A stretch of 64,000 bases of DNA from positions 8,341,001 to 8,405,000 of the forward strand of contig NC_086185.1 in assembly GCF_023053635.1 (NCBI RefSeq). The letters run 5' to 3'. The position numbers and the translations under genes are program-made. The notes beneath the pieces were generated by a model. The model saw only the letters and a program-made list of their open reading frames with translations. It was not told the origin of the DNA and did not search any database. This DNA comes from Elgaria multicarinata webbii. Lineage: Eukaryota > Chordata > Lepidosauria > Squamata > Anguidae. Positions within the stretch are counted from its first letter, which is position 1; each line of letters begins with the position of its first letter. Below, in pieces: positions 20,764 through 31,181 of the stretch.

Positions 20764-21330
20764 TTAGAATCATAGGAAGGGGCCTATACGGCCATCAAGT
20801 CCAACCCCCTGCGCAATGCAGGAATTCACCCTAAAGCATACCCGACAGATGGCTGTCCAGCTGCCTCTTGAAGGCCTCTAGTGTGGGAGAGCCCACAACC
20901 TCCCTAGGTAACTGGCTCCATTGTCGTACTGTTCTAACAGTCAGGACGTTTTTCCTGATGTCCAGCCGGAATCTGGTTTCCTGTAACTTGAGCCCATTAT
21001 TCCATGTCCCGCAGTCTGGGATGATTGAGAAGAGATCCTGGCCCTCCTCTGTGCGACAACCTGTCAAGTATTTGAAGAGTGCTCTCATGTCTCCCCTCAA
21101 TCTTCTCTTCTCCAGGCTAAACATGCCCAGTTCTTTCAGTCTCTCTTCATAGGGCTTTGTTTCCAGACCCCTGATCATCCTGGTTGCCCTCCTCTGGACA
21201 CGCTCCAGCTTGTCTGCGTCCTTCTTGAATTGTGGAGCCCAGAACTGTACACAATACTCTAGATGAGGCCTAACCAGGGCCGAATAGAGAGGAACCAGTA
21301 CCTCACACGAGTTGGAAGCTATACTTCTAT
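20764..21330 (-). mobile_element. CR1 LINE, 3' fragment with 115-codon open frame
   Basis: The minus frame 21178-20831 reads [47 protein letters not shown] and [19 protein letters not shown] without a stop. Upstream (to about 21330) the minus strand continues with the CR1 CAGTTCTGGGCTCCACAATT region. The 3' end at the left has the reversed octamer tail. Confidence 0.92.
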
Positions 21331-21472
21331 TAATGCAGCCTTCACTTTGCTCCCCTGATCCCTGAATCAGTTATCCTGAACAGTCCTGGACTGCTGACTG
21401 GGCCCTGCTCCCTCCTTATCTGACCTGCAGTTTCCTGGTTTTGAGCCTACCTAAATGTGCCACTTAGGTCCA

Positions 21473-21552
21473 GTGGAGGCTGGTGGCTCTGATGCCAGTG
21501 GGGCAGTGAATCCACTACAGGTTTTAGTCAGAACTCTAATGGAGCTGTCCAA
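21473..21552 (+). repeat. hAT-type MITE fragment (CAGTGGAGGCTGG)
   Basis: Starts CAGTGGAGGCTGGTGGCTCT and continues through CAGTCAGAACTCTAATGGAG. The right end is missing. Confidence 0.65.
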
Positions 21553-21764
21553 GCCCCCAGCAGCCTCATCTCAGTAAGTCTGCTTCACTCCGCCTGCAAC
21601 CCACTTGAAGACCATTATGGCCTGCAGAATTGGGGGGGGGGTCCACCAACATGCCCCGTTCCCTCCTTCCTGCCCCCTCCCCTATTTTGCTCAACATCCA
21701 GCCCAGGGAATTCCAGAGAACTCAGAAAAGCTTGCCATCTTATTTTACATTATTTGGTGGGCTG

Positions 21765-22088
21765 ATTGGTGGGAGATTCAGGACAGATAAAAGAAAGGAC
21801 TTCTTCGCACAGCACAGAGTTAAACTATGGAATTTGGATGGCTTTAAAAGGGGGTTGGATAAATGCGTAGAGGAGAAGGCGATCAACGGCTACTAGTCCT
21901 GATGGCTATGTGCAAGTTCCAGTGACCACAGGCAAGATGTACAGCAGTTGCTGGGGAACATGGGTGGGGTGGCACTCATGTCCTGCTTGTAGGTTTTTCT
22001 ATGGATATCTGCTTGGCCACTGTGTGAACAGAATGCTGGATAAGACAGACCTGTGATCTGATTCAGCACAGCTCTTATGTTAGGCATC
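21765..22088 (+). mobile_element. CR1-related LINE (second subfamily), deleted copy
   Basis: It carries GGGAGATTCAGGACAGATAA, AGAGTTAAACTATGGAATTT joined directly to GGATGGCTTTAAAAGGGGGT (internal deletion), and CCACTGTGTGAACAGAATGC near the end. Confidence 0.8.
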
Positions 22089-22181
22089 AAGCCTCAATGG
22101 TGCAGTGGGAAATTCTGAAGTGCAGGTGTTCATCATGACAATCCCCATACCCAAGGAGAGTCCAAAAATGTAGGCAGCGAT

Positions 22182-22485
22182 GTTGATTGATTTATTGATT
22201 GATTTATTACATTTTTATACCGCCCAATAGCCCAAGCTCTCTGGGCAGTTCACAAAAGTTAAAACCATAATAAAACAACCAACAGGTTAAAAGCACAATT
22301 ACAAAATACAGTATAAAAAGCTCAACCAGGATAAAACCACGCAACAAAATTGATATAAGATTAAAATACAGAGTTAGAACAGTAAAATTTAAGTTAAAAT
22401 TAAGTGTTAAAATACTGAGAGAATAAAAAGGTCTTCAGCTGGCGACGAAAGCAGTACAGTGTAGGGTTCCGTATGAATAAACCAC
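22182..22485 (-). mobile_element. L2-like LINE (CGCCC-type), 3' fragment
   Basis: An ATTG-rich tail and CCGCCC...GGGC stem at the left are followed by a 3' UTR. At the right, GGTCTTCAGCTGGCGACGAA begins the coding C-terminus. Confidence 0.8.
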
Positions 22486-22926
22486 TTCTAGCAGTCTGAT
22501 TGCTATTATAGGAACAGGTCTTGTTTCAAAACCAGCCTAGAATAAAGTATTACAGCAAGGAACAATGTATTGTTGATGGGGAAATTCATTCCCTCCCAGA
22601 AACTGTGAGGCTTTTAGCTATGCTCAGAGAGAACAGGGAGCCTGGATGTTTGTGTGTGTGCATGGTGGATGTTGATGATGATGATGATGATGTCAGCGTT
22701 CCAGCTAATAAAAAAGTGGCCACCATGCATGCCATGAGCTCTGGTCCACCACACCAATGATTACCCTCCTGTGCAACTGTTAAATTATCCCCCCCCCCCC
22801 CAAATAAAAATTATCGGCATGCCTCCCTGCATCTTTTGAATATTTTCCATTTCTGTGTCAAGAGTGGGCAGAAGGCAGATGACGCTCTACTGGGCCAATG
22901 TTTTGGTGGCCCGCTACAAATTCTTT

Positions 22927-23222
22927 AATCGTGATGAAACAATCATTATTTAATACTAACGAAATAATAATTATGTACTAATAATGAAATAGTAATTATG
23001 TATTAATAATGAAATAATAATATATTAATAATAATAATAATCGTGATGAAACAATGATGACTTAATAGTAATGAAATAATAATTATTGACTAATAAAGAA
23101 GTAATTATGTACTAATAATGAAATAATAATATATTATTAATAATATTAATAATCGTGATGAAACAATGATGATTTAATAGTAATGAAATAATAATTATTG
23201 ACTAATAATGAATTATTATTAA
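22927..23222 (+). repeat. AT-rich tandem repeat, 112-bp period
   Basis: AATCGTGATGAAACAAT starts at 22927, 23039 and 23151, so the period is 112 bp with two full units and a partial third. Units are about 85-90 percent AT-like words (GAAATAATAATTAT). No transposon end is visible. Confidence 0.85.
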
Positions 23223-23440
23223 CAACAACAATGCCACATATGGTATTTTGTTGCCACCTAGGGTATTTTGTGTATAGGCGAGATATAAATTGAATTAACA
23301 ACAAATAACCATCCCATGTACACCAAATGCATGAGACGGGATGGGAGGGGAACTGGGGCTGGTGCGGTGGGGGGAGAAAACCCAACGAACTACCCAAGGG
23401 ACAGCTGCTGGCCTGCCTGCTGTGCCCTGCCGTGGTGTGT

Positions 23441-23890
23441 GTGGCTGAGTTCCGACGACACGCTAATCAGGGGTTTATTTATTATTTATTGCACTTATAT
23501 ACTGCTCCCATAGCCAGAGCTCTCTGGGCGGTTTACAGAAATTCTAAAATCAAGATAAAAACGAGTATACAAAATTTAAAATTCTAAAACACGGAACATA
23601 CACACATAAAGCATTAAAAGCCGTTAAAAAAACTAAACATGTGGGTGATTAAGATGTGCCGCCATATGCCTGGGCAAAGAGGAAAGTCTTAACCTGGCGC
23701 CGGAAAGATAGCAGCGTTGGCGCCAGGCGAGCCTTGTCGGGGAGATCGTTCCAGAGTCTGGGGGCTTGTTTCCCATTCTGTTCCTATTACACCCAGTTGA
23801 GCAGGGGGTTGGACTCGATGGCCTCTTGGACCCTTCCAATTCTACGGTTCTGTGATCCGCGTGTCGTCCGGTCTCAGCCACACACCCCGC
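23441..23890. mobile_element. Inverted-repeat DNA element carrying L2 and CR1 insertions
   Basis: GTGGCTGAGTTCCGACGACA followed by CGC at the left is matched, inverted, by GCGTGTCGTCCGGTCTCAGC at the right. Inside are a minus-strand L2 fragment (about 23470-23762) and a CR1 3' tail (about 23790-23868: GCAGGGGGTTGGACTCGATG). The ends resemble the larger element at 63117-63561 (TTCACACAACACGCTAA). The nest lies just upstream of the CpG island. Confidence 0.7.
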
Positions 23891-24720
23891 AGCAGGCCAG
23901 GCCAGGCCAGGCGCTCTCCCTTGGGGGTTGGGGGTCAACGGAGCAGGGTCGTCGCCGCCCCCCCTCGCCCCCACCCCTCGGGCTTCCCGCACGTGCTCGT
24001 TGTTGTTGATGGGCCGGGCCCCGGCGTCACGTGCCCCGACGGCTCGCCCTGCCGCTCGCCCAGGCGGGGGCGCCGCCGCCTGCGTGTGCATGTGTGCATG
24101 TGTGCGCGCGCGTGTGCCGCTGATCAATGTCATGACTTCCTCCTTGGGCGGCGAGGACGGCGGCGGCATCGGGAGCCGGCTGAAGGCAGCGGAGCGCGGC
24201 GAGTAGTTCCTCCGCCGGCGCCCGGCCCGGGCCGCGTCTGCGGCAGGCAAGCAGGCAGGCAGCCCCCGCCCTGCGCGCCCGGCCGGCCGGCCGACGCTGG
24301 CCGCTCTCCTCGCCGGCTGCGCGGCTGGTGGGACGCTGGGGGCGCCGCCGGGCTGGGCGCGCCGAAGATGAGCGCCGGGCACGTCGTCTGCACGGGCTGG
24401 CTCATCAAGTCGCCCCCGGAGAAGAAGCTCAAGCGATACGTGAGTGGCCAAAAAGAGGGAGAGAAGGAAGGAAAGGAAGGGGTCGGGGTGTGTGGGGGGG
24501 AGAGAACGCAGGCAACGCGCGCAGTTTTCCTCGTCCTCGCCCTCCTCCTCTCCTCTTGCGAGGCGGTGGCTGCCGAGGTGGCCGTTCGCAGCGCCGCTCT
24601 GCACATGCTTCGCGGCTGCGGGAGGCGCCGGAGCGTTCGTCTAGGCGCGCGCCTTCGCCGCTCGGGCTCCTTTGGATGGGGAACCGGGGTGGGGGCTGTT
24701 TCGCAAATCAACCGAGCCGC
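23870..24720. promoter_or_regulatory. CpG island / promoter region of the GAB3-like gene
   Basis: The sequence turns abruptly GC- and CpG-rich at about 23.87 kb and returns to ordinary composition after about 24.72 kb, with many CG-rich runs between 23940 and 24680. It surrounds the first coding exon of the GAB-type gene and carries no recognised repeat, so it is the likely housekeeping-type promoter, 5' UTR and start of intron 1. Because the sequence is so CG-rich, long open frames appear on both strands (for example a 323-codon minus-strand frame at 23633-24604). These show no protein similarity that I recognise and are by-products of composition. Confidence 0.8.
24368..24439 (+). CDS. GAB3: GAB-family docking protein, first coding exon (best match GAB3)
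   Basis: This exon encodes the first 24 residues of a Gab adaptor, starting MSAGHVVCTGWLIKSPPE and ending KKLKRY, then a strong donor, GTGAGT, in phase 0. Gab proteins are scaffolds that bind membrane phosphoinositides through an N-terminal PH domain and recruit SHP2 and PI3K below receptor tyrosine and cytokine receptors. The exon holds the start of the PH domain; the next exon should begin with A-W-K/R-K/R-R-W-F. The MSAG start and VCTGWL-hydrophobic-K are as in GAB3, while KSPPEKKLKRY is shared with GAB1, so GAB1 or GAB2 cannot be fully excluded. The ATG has A at -3. The frame is open upstream to 23852, so no in-frame stop proves the start, but the family start is conserved. No second exon is visible downstream. 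Confidence 0.85.
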
Positions 24721-24924
24721 GTGAAATGGGGTTCAGTGGGAGCTTTTCCTTGGACCGTTTCTGTTTAACACCCGATGCTTGTCTCCCTCCTCCCCCGTCC
24801 CCCCACCGGCCCAGATCCCCCCCCCCCCTTTCAACACCTCCTTGGGTTCCGTGTTCGGGTAGTTGTTGTTATGCAATCTATAGTTAGGTTTGTGTGTGCG
24901 TGTGCGTGTGTGTGTGTTTGTTAA

Positions 24925-24933
24925 AAACACCCC

Positions 24934-24975
<42 letters not shown>
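24925..24975 (+). repeat. (CA)n microsatellite near GAB3-like exon 1
   Basis: GT repeats at 24888-24918 are followed by CA repeats at 24936-24974, about 0.5 kb into the intron. Opposite dinucleotide phases make the pair self-complementary. Confidence 0.95.
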
Positions 24976-24979
24976 TTTC

Positions 24980-26880
24980 TGTTTCAGTTAATGCGCGTGC
25001 CTCTTTTGCAACCGAAATTCGAATGCGTCGCCTTCCACGTCGAGTGACTTTGCAAATAACTTCTGGGTCTCTGGATGGAAACAGAAGCAGCAGCAAGAAA
25101 AAAACAACAGCCATCGAAACGAAAACAAACAAACAACCCCAAAACACAACCCACTGCAAAATTGTGTGTGTGTGTGTAGGGGGGAGATATTCTGGGAAGA
25201 CAAGAGGCGATTTTCGTCATCTGGGTTCCTGTCTTGAGTTCGTGGGTGGGGTGTGGGTTTTTTGGGGACAGCACCGCTCGCCTTTCCACGTCTGACCCAT
25301 TTGGGTCCTTCCTTCACGAAGATGAAAAACGTCGCCTTCCCCCGCAAGTTCAGACGGGAAACCGCCTGCCGGGGTCAGGATCAGACCAGGGCTCAGGACC
25401 AACCGTTGTGTCATGCGTCCTGCCCTTTTCAGATGATAAACAACCATCAGTTTTCCTACATGCACACCCCCACTATAAATATTTTAGTACGTGTGTTGTT
25501 GTTGTAGACTTCTTCTTTTTTAAAAAAACAACAACACCAAACCTTTATAAGCCCTCTACTAGCTATCCGTTCAGGGTTTGGAAGGAAGCCATCTCTTTTG
25601 TGATGCTGTCAGGGTAAGTCTTTTGGGCAGATGTCCAGGGCACCCGCTCAAAAGAATGAGCAGGAGGGTCCCCATTTTGAAGGCGGTGAAGTCATGACAT
25701 TGCTGTCTCAAGAGGGAAGGGAGCATGAGACCATTAACCCCAGCGTCTGAAATGACCTAACTCCACCACTGCAGGTCACGCAAGGGAGAGGGGAATGACC
25801 TTTCTTTTACCTAGCTGAAACCTGCACAACCCTGTCTCCTCAGCTGCTTTCCCTCTCTGCCACCGCCCAGCTGGTCCTCCCTATCCTTGATGGAGCCTGC
25901 TGCGCCTCTCCTCCCGGTTCAGCCGGTCTAGCCTCATCGAGGCTATAAACCTGCTGGGTGGAGATCCCTTGCACGCTGCTTTTGTGCTGCTTTTGTACAG
26001 CGCCGGAGCAAGTACCCGGCTGTGTGAGAGCACCAAGCAGATGTGTGGTCGACCAGGAGGAGGAATGTCTCTGGAGCGCAACCGACGCACTTCCTGATCC
26101 TGCCCTCCTGGGCTGCCTCGCTGCTGTCCGATCTGTGGACTGGATGGAATAAAAGCCCAGGGCGCTTCTAGACACACCGGCTCCTGCTGCGGCTGGTCCA
26201 AAGGCGTCGTGCACCTATTCCACTTTTTCTCCTCCTTTAACAGATTTTTCTGTGGGAAAGGAAAGGACGGATGACGCAGGATGGGGGGGGGGGGAACCCT
26301 GGGAGGTTTGCAAATGGGAGACAACTTCACCTGGATCCCCCATAAAATTCCATGGATGAGGCAGGGCGATCAGGGGATAAAAGTCTCGTCCGGAAGCGCC
26401 CCTAACGCCCCTCTGTGTGGAATGCTGTTCCGCCCCATCTGTCTCTCCTGGTACTGAGCCTGAGAACACTTGTTTTCTTTTCTCTTCCAAGCTTTTCTCC
26501 CGACTACTGGTCCTCCCCCCCCCCCCCCCCGTGGCAGCGCGTGTTTTCTCTCCCCCCCCCCCCCCAACCTCCCTGCCTATCCTGGAAAATGAAAGAAAAC
26601 CATTGGGGATGGGTGATACCTAAAAATGACCTTCTCTCTATCTAAGCATCATTACTTCGTATCCCATCTATTCGTAGTGGATGCCTGTATACATCTCCTC
26701 GCTTTGCAGAGTCAACATCACCCCTCTTAACTTTAAATAACCAATGCATCCTGTCTCCAGGGAGCTGCATATAAATAGCATTCTGTAGTGTCTTTGGATT
26801 TTATTTCAGTGCTGACATTGACATTCGTGGCCTTGGTCTGGAGTGGGATATGCACAAACAGCTCTTCCGAAGCACAGAAC
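24980..26880. other. Proximal intron sequence, no repeat family recognised
   Basis: This stretch is rather free of transposons compared with the rest. It holds a GT run near 25164, G/C homopolymers near 26283, 26512-26530 and 26552-26566, and short frames without domains. It may include regulatory DNA, but I see no decisive motif. Confidence 0.4.
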
Positions 26881-26887
26881 GCGCAAA

Positions 26888-27112
26888 CCGGCCAGGGTGG
26901 TGTAGTGGTTAGAGTCTTGGAGTGGGGCTTGGGAGATCCGGGTTCTAGTCCCTGCTTGGCCATGACGTTTTGGGCCTGTCACTGACTTTCAACCCAACCT
27001 ACCTCACAGGGTTGTCACGAGGATAAAATAGAAAGGAGGAGAGCCATGTACGTCACCTTGGGTTCTTTGCAAGAGGAAAAAAGCTGGAATATAAATATAG
27101 TAATAATAGTAA
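26888..27112 (+). mobile_element. Sauria-SINE-like element, near full length
   Basis: The head GGTGGTGTAGTGGTTAGAGT (A box) and GATCCGGGTTCTAGTCCCTG (B box) are followed by the body, ACCTACCTCACAGGGTTGTC, and ACGAGGATAAAATAGAAAGG. A TATAAATATAGTAAT tail ends the copy. Heads are tRNA-derived, so this should not be called a tRNA gene. Confidence 0.88.
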
Positions 27113-27254
27113 TGGTTACAATGATGATGATGATGATGATGTTGAGGGTTATGTAGCTGCATGCAGACTTAGATAGGTGCACATATAAGACATATAAATC
27201 AGCTGACAATGTTAGCAACACTTCACTGTGAAACAATTTGGACACGCGGCGCAA

Positions 27255-27335
27255 GCCGAAGCATGTTTACTTGGAAGTAAGCCCCTCTGCCTTCAATGGG
27301 CCTTATTCCCTAGCGAGCGTGTCTGCAGCCTCAAC
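27255..27335 (+). repeat. Short interspersed repeat (AAGTAAGCCC...CTTATTCCC)
   Basis: CTTGGAAGTAAGCCCCTCTG with CAATGGGCCTTATTCCC resembles a common short reptile repeat. A related piece lies at 63738-63805 (AGTAAAGCCCACTGAATTTC with AGGACTTACTTCTGAGTAG). Unclassified. Confidence 0.45.
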
Positions 27336-27370
27336 AGAGTGAGCTACATGCTATTGAAGATGCTTAGCAT

Positions 27371-27460
27371 CAGGGAGAGGCCATAGCTTAGCAGTACTGG
27401 GCATGTTTTGCACATGGAAGGTCCCAGATTCAGCCTCCGGCACCTGTGCTTCTGAGGACC
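27371..27460 (+). repeat. tRNA-derived SINE head fragment
   Basis: GGCCATAGCTTAGCAGTACT, TGCACATGGAAGGTCCCAGA and TTCAGCCTCCGGCACC match the SINE at 62737-62905. Confidence 0.6.
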
Positions 27461-27507
27461 GGGGACCAAGTGGTGGGAGCAGCCTTCACAGCAAGGGACT
27501 CTGGCCG

Positions 27508-27808
27508 TCACCGGACATTTTGCTGCCTGAGGTGAAGGAGAAGATGGCGCCCCCTCCTACAGAAGATGGCACCCCCTCCTACAGAAACCAGTTGGGTCGG
27601 TAGTTGAATCTTCGACACTGGTGATGGGACAGCATTCTCTGCCGCCACCTCACCATCATCTCAGACTAGCTTAGGGCATGCAGGGCAGGTTGCTTGGAAG
27701 AACTCTGTCCTCCAACAGTGGTGGCCAGCTGGTGGTCGTCGCCCTTGCCACGCCATCTGCTGCCTGAGGCGACTGCCTCGCTCTGCCTAATGGTAGGGCC
27801 AGTCCTGC
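27508..27808. mobile_element. hAT-like non-autonomous element, diverged
   Basis: GACATTTTGCTGCCTGAGGT at the left and CTGCCTAATGGTAGGGCCAG at the right match the better copy at 48101-48378. GATGGCGCCCCCTCC is partly duplicated inside. Confidence 0.6.
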
Positions 27809-27867
27809 CAATCAGAGTAAAGACTGGGCTAGATGCGCAAAGTTCTAGTTTGGACAATGTGCGATGG

Positions 27868-28015
27868 GTTGGGATGGCCTTCTCCAACTGGATGCCCTCC
27901 AGAGGTTTGGGACTACAACTTCTGATGTTCCTGGCCATTGGCCATGCTGGTTGGGGAGGATGGGAGTTGACATCCAAAACTTCTGTAGGGCACCAGGTTG
28001 GGGAAGGCTGGATTT
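27868..28015. repeat. Palindromic MITE (CTCCAGATGT family)
   Basis: GGATGGCCTTCTCCAACTGG at the left, GGGACTACAACTTCTGATGT in the arm, GGGAGTTGACATCCAAAACT and CACCAGGTTGGGGAAGGCTG at the right form the fold-back. Confidence 0.75.
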
Positions 28016-28019
28016 GGAC

Positions 28020-28374
28020 CTGGCTGTAGAGCATTGAATGACTTCCGAATCCGTGGATGTTCCCAGTCTGTGGCTCTTCCTCTTTCCTTCCTGCTGCTCT
28101 GGCTACTTGCTCTGTTACTGGTAGGGTACACCATTCACCAGATCCAGATGCTATCCTGAATATGATAAACACAGCTCAGAGTGGTGCACATGGAATTCTC
28201 CTGTTTTGTTCTTTCAACGATCACGTGGAATTGTTTGACAGATGGTGAGAGAAGGAGACAGAGCGTGTCTTGTCTAAACGAGCTTCGTAGTTGAGCAGGA
28301 TTTGAAGTCTCTCCAAAAATCCTAGAAGACTATATGATTGTGCCATAAGCAACGGTGATCATATTCAGCAGCAA
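28020..28374. other. Intron sequence beside the minisatellite
   Basis: No recognised feature between the MITE and the first 28-bp unit. Confidence 0.4.
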
Positions 28375-28740
28375 AATTGCCTCAGTGTGCCACCTTACTC
28401 TCAGTTACCTCAATGCAGGACCTTACCCTCAGTTGCCTCAGTGCATGACCTTAAACTCAGTTGCCTCAGCACACCACCTTACCCTCAGTTGCCTCAATGC
28501 ACCACCTTACCCTCAGTTGCCTCAGCGTGCCACCTTACCCTCAGTTACCTCAATGCAGGACCTTACCCTCAGTTGCCTCAGCGTGCCACCTTACCCTCAG
28601 TTACCTCAATGCAGGACCTTACCCTCAGTTGCCTCAGCGCATGACCTTAAACTCAGTTGCCTCAGCGCGCCACCTTACCCTCAGTTGCCTCAGCACACCA
28701 CCTTACCCTCAGTTGCCTCAATGCGCCACCTTACCCTCAG

Positions 28741-28787
<47 letters not shown>

Positions 28788-30228
28788 TATCTATATAGCA
28801 CCATCAATGTACATGGTGCTGTACAGAGTAAAACAGTAAATAGCAAGACTCTGCCGCATAGGCTTACAATCTAATAATCAGTAATAATTACAATCAGTTG
28901 CCTCAGCACGCCACCTTACCCTCAGTTGCCTCCGCACGCCACCTTACCCTCAGTTGCCTCAATGCACCACCTTACCCTCAGTTGCCTCAACGTGTCACCT
29001 TACCCTCAGTTGCCTCAGTGCACCACCTTACCCTCAGTTAACTCAGCACGCCACCTTACCCTCGGTTGCCTCAGCACACCACCTTACCCTCAGTTGCCTC
29101 AATGCGCCACCTTACCCTCAGTTGCCTCAACGTATCACCTTACCCTCAGTTGCCTCAGTGCACCACCTTACCCTCAGTTGCCTCAGTGCACCACCTTACC
29201 CTCGGTTGCCTCAGCACACCACCTTACCCTCAGTTGCCTCAGTGCACCACCTTACCCTCGGTTGCCTCAGCACACCACCTTACCCTCAGTTGCCTCAGTG
29301 CACCACCTTACCCTCGGTTGCCTCAGCACACCACCTTACCCTCAGTTGCCTCAGTGCGCCACCTTACCCTCGGTTGCCTCAGCACGTGACCTTACCCTCA
29401 GTTGCCTCAGCACGTGACCTTACCCTCAGTTGCCTCAGCACACCACCTTACCCTCAGTTGCCTCAGTGCACCACCTTACCCTCAGTTGCCTCAGCACGTG
29501 ACCTTACCCTCGGTTGCCTCAGCACACCACCTTACCCTCAGTTGCCTCAGTGCACCACCTTACCCTCGGTTGCCTCAGCACACCACCTTACCCTCAGTTG
29601 CCTCAGTGCACCACCTTACCCTCGGTTGCCTCAGCACACCACCTTACCCTCAGTTGCCTCAGTGCGCCACCTTACCCTCGGTTGCCTCAGCACGTGACCT
29701 TACCCTCAGTTGCCTCAGCACGTGACCTTACCCTCAGTTGCCTCAGCACGTGACCTTACCCTCAGTTGCCTCAGCACACCACCTTACCCTCAGTTGCCTC
29801 AGTGCACCACCTTACCCTCAGTTGCCTCAGCACGTGACCTTACCCTCGGTTGCCTCAGCACACCACCTTACCCTCAGTTGCCTCAGTGCACCACCTTACC
29901 CTCGGTTGCCTCAGCACACCACCTTACCCTCAGTTGCCTCAGTGCACCACCTTACCCTCGGTTGCCTCAGCACACCACCTTACCCTCAGTTGCCTCAGTG
30001 CGCCACCTTACCCTCGGTTGCCTCAGCACGTGACCTTACCCTCAGTTGCCTCAGCACACCACCTTACCCTCAGTTGCCTCAGTGCACCACCTTACCCTCA
30101 GTTGCCTCAGCACGTGACCTTACCCTCGGTTGCCTCAGCACACCGCCTTACCCTCAGTTGCCTCAACGCGCCACCTTACCCTCAGTTGCCTCAACGTGCC
30201 ACCTTACCCTCAGTTGCCTCAGCACAGA
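28375..30228 (+). repeat. 28-bp minisatellite with higher-order 336-bp period
   Basis: The unit is CCTTACCCTCAGTTGCCTCA plus an 8-base variable part (for example GCACACCA, GTGCACCA, GCACGTGA, ATGCAGGA). It is repeated about 60 times, with one LINE tip inserted at 28744-28893. Variants GGTTGCC and AGTTGCC alternate to give 56-bp pairs. Longer blocks starting at 29402 and 29738, and at 29514 and 29850, are nearly identical, giving a 12-unit (336-bp) period. Because 28 is not a multiple of 3, every frame cycles through the same 28-codon motif, which explains open frames up to 247 codons. They are not genes. Confidence 0.97.
28744..28893 (-). mobile_element. L2-like LINE 3' tip inside the minisatellite, TSD TCAGTTG
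   Basis: The insert has an ATT microsatellite, the AGCACCAT...ATGGTGCT stem-loop and GCCGCATAGGCTTACAATCT, as in the LINE at 35761. It is bounded by TCAGTTG at 28737-28743 and 28894-28900, a 7-bp duplication of the minisatellite unit. Confidence 0.88.
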
Positions 30229-30239
30229 CCACAGGGGCT

Positions 30240-31173
30240 CCTGTGTTTTGAACTAATTAATCTGTCCTTTTCTGGGTGGTCCAGGGTGCTCGTCTTGGTG
30301 TTTAGCGCTGGAAAACCTGGGTTCAGATCCCACTTCAGCCTGAGAGTGGCCTTTGAAAGTTCCCATCTCCTAGTCTCTCCCTCCTTCCAAGTGGTAGAAC
30401 AAGAACTATACCAGCATTAATGCACAATTGCCTTGAGAAAGAGCAATGACATGCATTACAGCGGTGCACCTGTGTAAGTAAGCCAGCGTGCATTTTTTAA
30501 AAAAACAAGGCCCCCAGTAGCCTGCATTTTCATGCCAGCCACCGTAGAGAGGAAGCCCCCTCCTCAGCGTCCAGCAGGGAACACACATACTACTAGCCTC
30601 TTAGCTGGCTGGTAAACGTGCCAAGCGGACAGGCAGAGGAGCGAGGGAGCAATCTGTCCTTCCTCTGACAGCAGGCGAGCCAAGGAGGAGGGAAACCCCT
30701 TTCCCCCATGGCCAGTGGGGAGGCCAAGCAGTCCAGCAGGGGAGGAGTGGGGAAATGTGTCTTTCTGCCAGCCTGCTCAGTCGCCTGCATGGAATTCCTT
30801 GTCGCCTCTGGCGACCAAGTGAGTTGTTAAATACAAGGCTCATTAGTGTTGTTAATGGTGATTTGGTATTGTCCACTGCTCTTCGGTTAGTTTTCTCTAG
30901 GGCAAATAGACTGCAAGCTAATTTATGAGGGTAGTTCATTGCCTGAACTTAAGTAGGGTAGGCATTGTGCATGACTGCCTTCTCAGATATTTTGGTAGTG
31001 CTTTTTGCATCTCTCTAACGTCACAGCCCTGACTCAGACCTCAACACCAGCGGAACATAGTTGACGTGAGCAGCAATTCTCCCAGTTCATGCGAGAATCT
31101 AAAACGGGACTTCTGGTTTTGTTTACAGCTGTGTTCTGCAGGTCCTCGTGGTTATCTTCTAAGAACCACAGTC
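30240..31173. other. Intron sequence, nothing firmly recognised
   Basis: A possible degenerate tRNA-like SINE head (AACCTGGGTTCAGATCCCAC) is at about 30280-30350. The rest holds short frames with no domains. Confidence 0.35.
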
Positions 31174-31181
31174 ACTGGGGG

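Noticed and set aside
23633-24604. 323-codon minus-strand frame across the CpG island
   Set aside because: Its composition follows from high GC. It includes an L2 fragment at its 3' end and shows no conserved domain.
24888-25295. Frames rich in Thr-His and Val-Cys
   Set aside because: They translate CA/GT microsatellites.
28375-30228. Open frames of up to 247 codons with a repeated proline- and leucine-rich motif
   Set aside because: They exist in all three plus frames because the DNA unit (28 bp) is not a multiple of three. No start context, splice sites or similarity supports a protein.
28375-30228. CRISPR-like array of 28-bp repeats
   Set aside because: Units are directly adjacent with no unique spacers, and the setting is a vertebrate intron.
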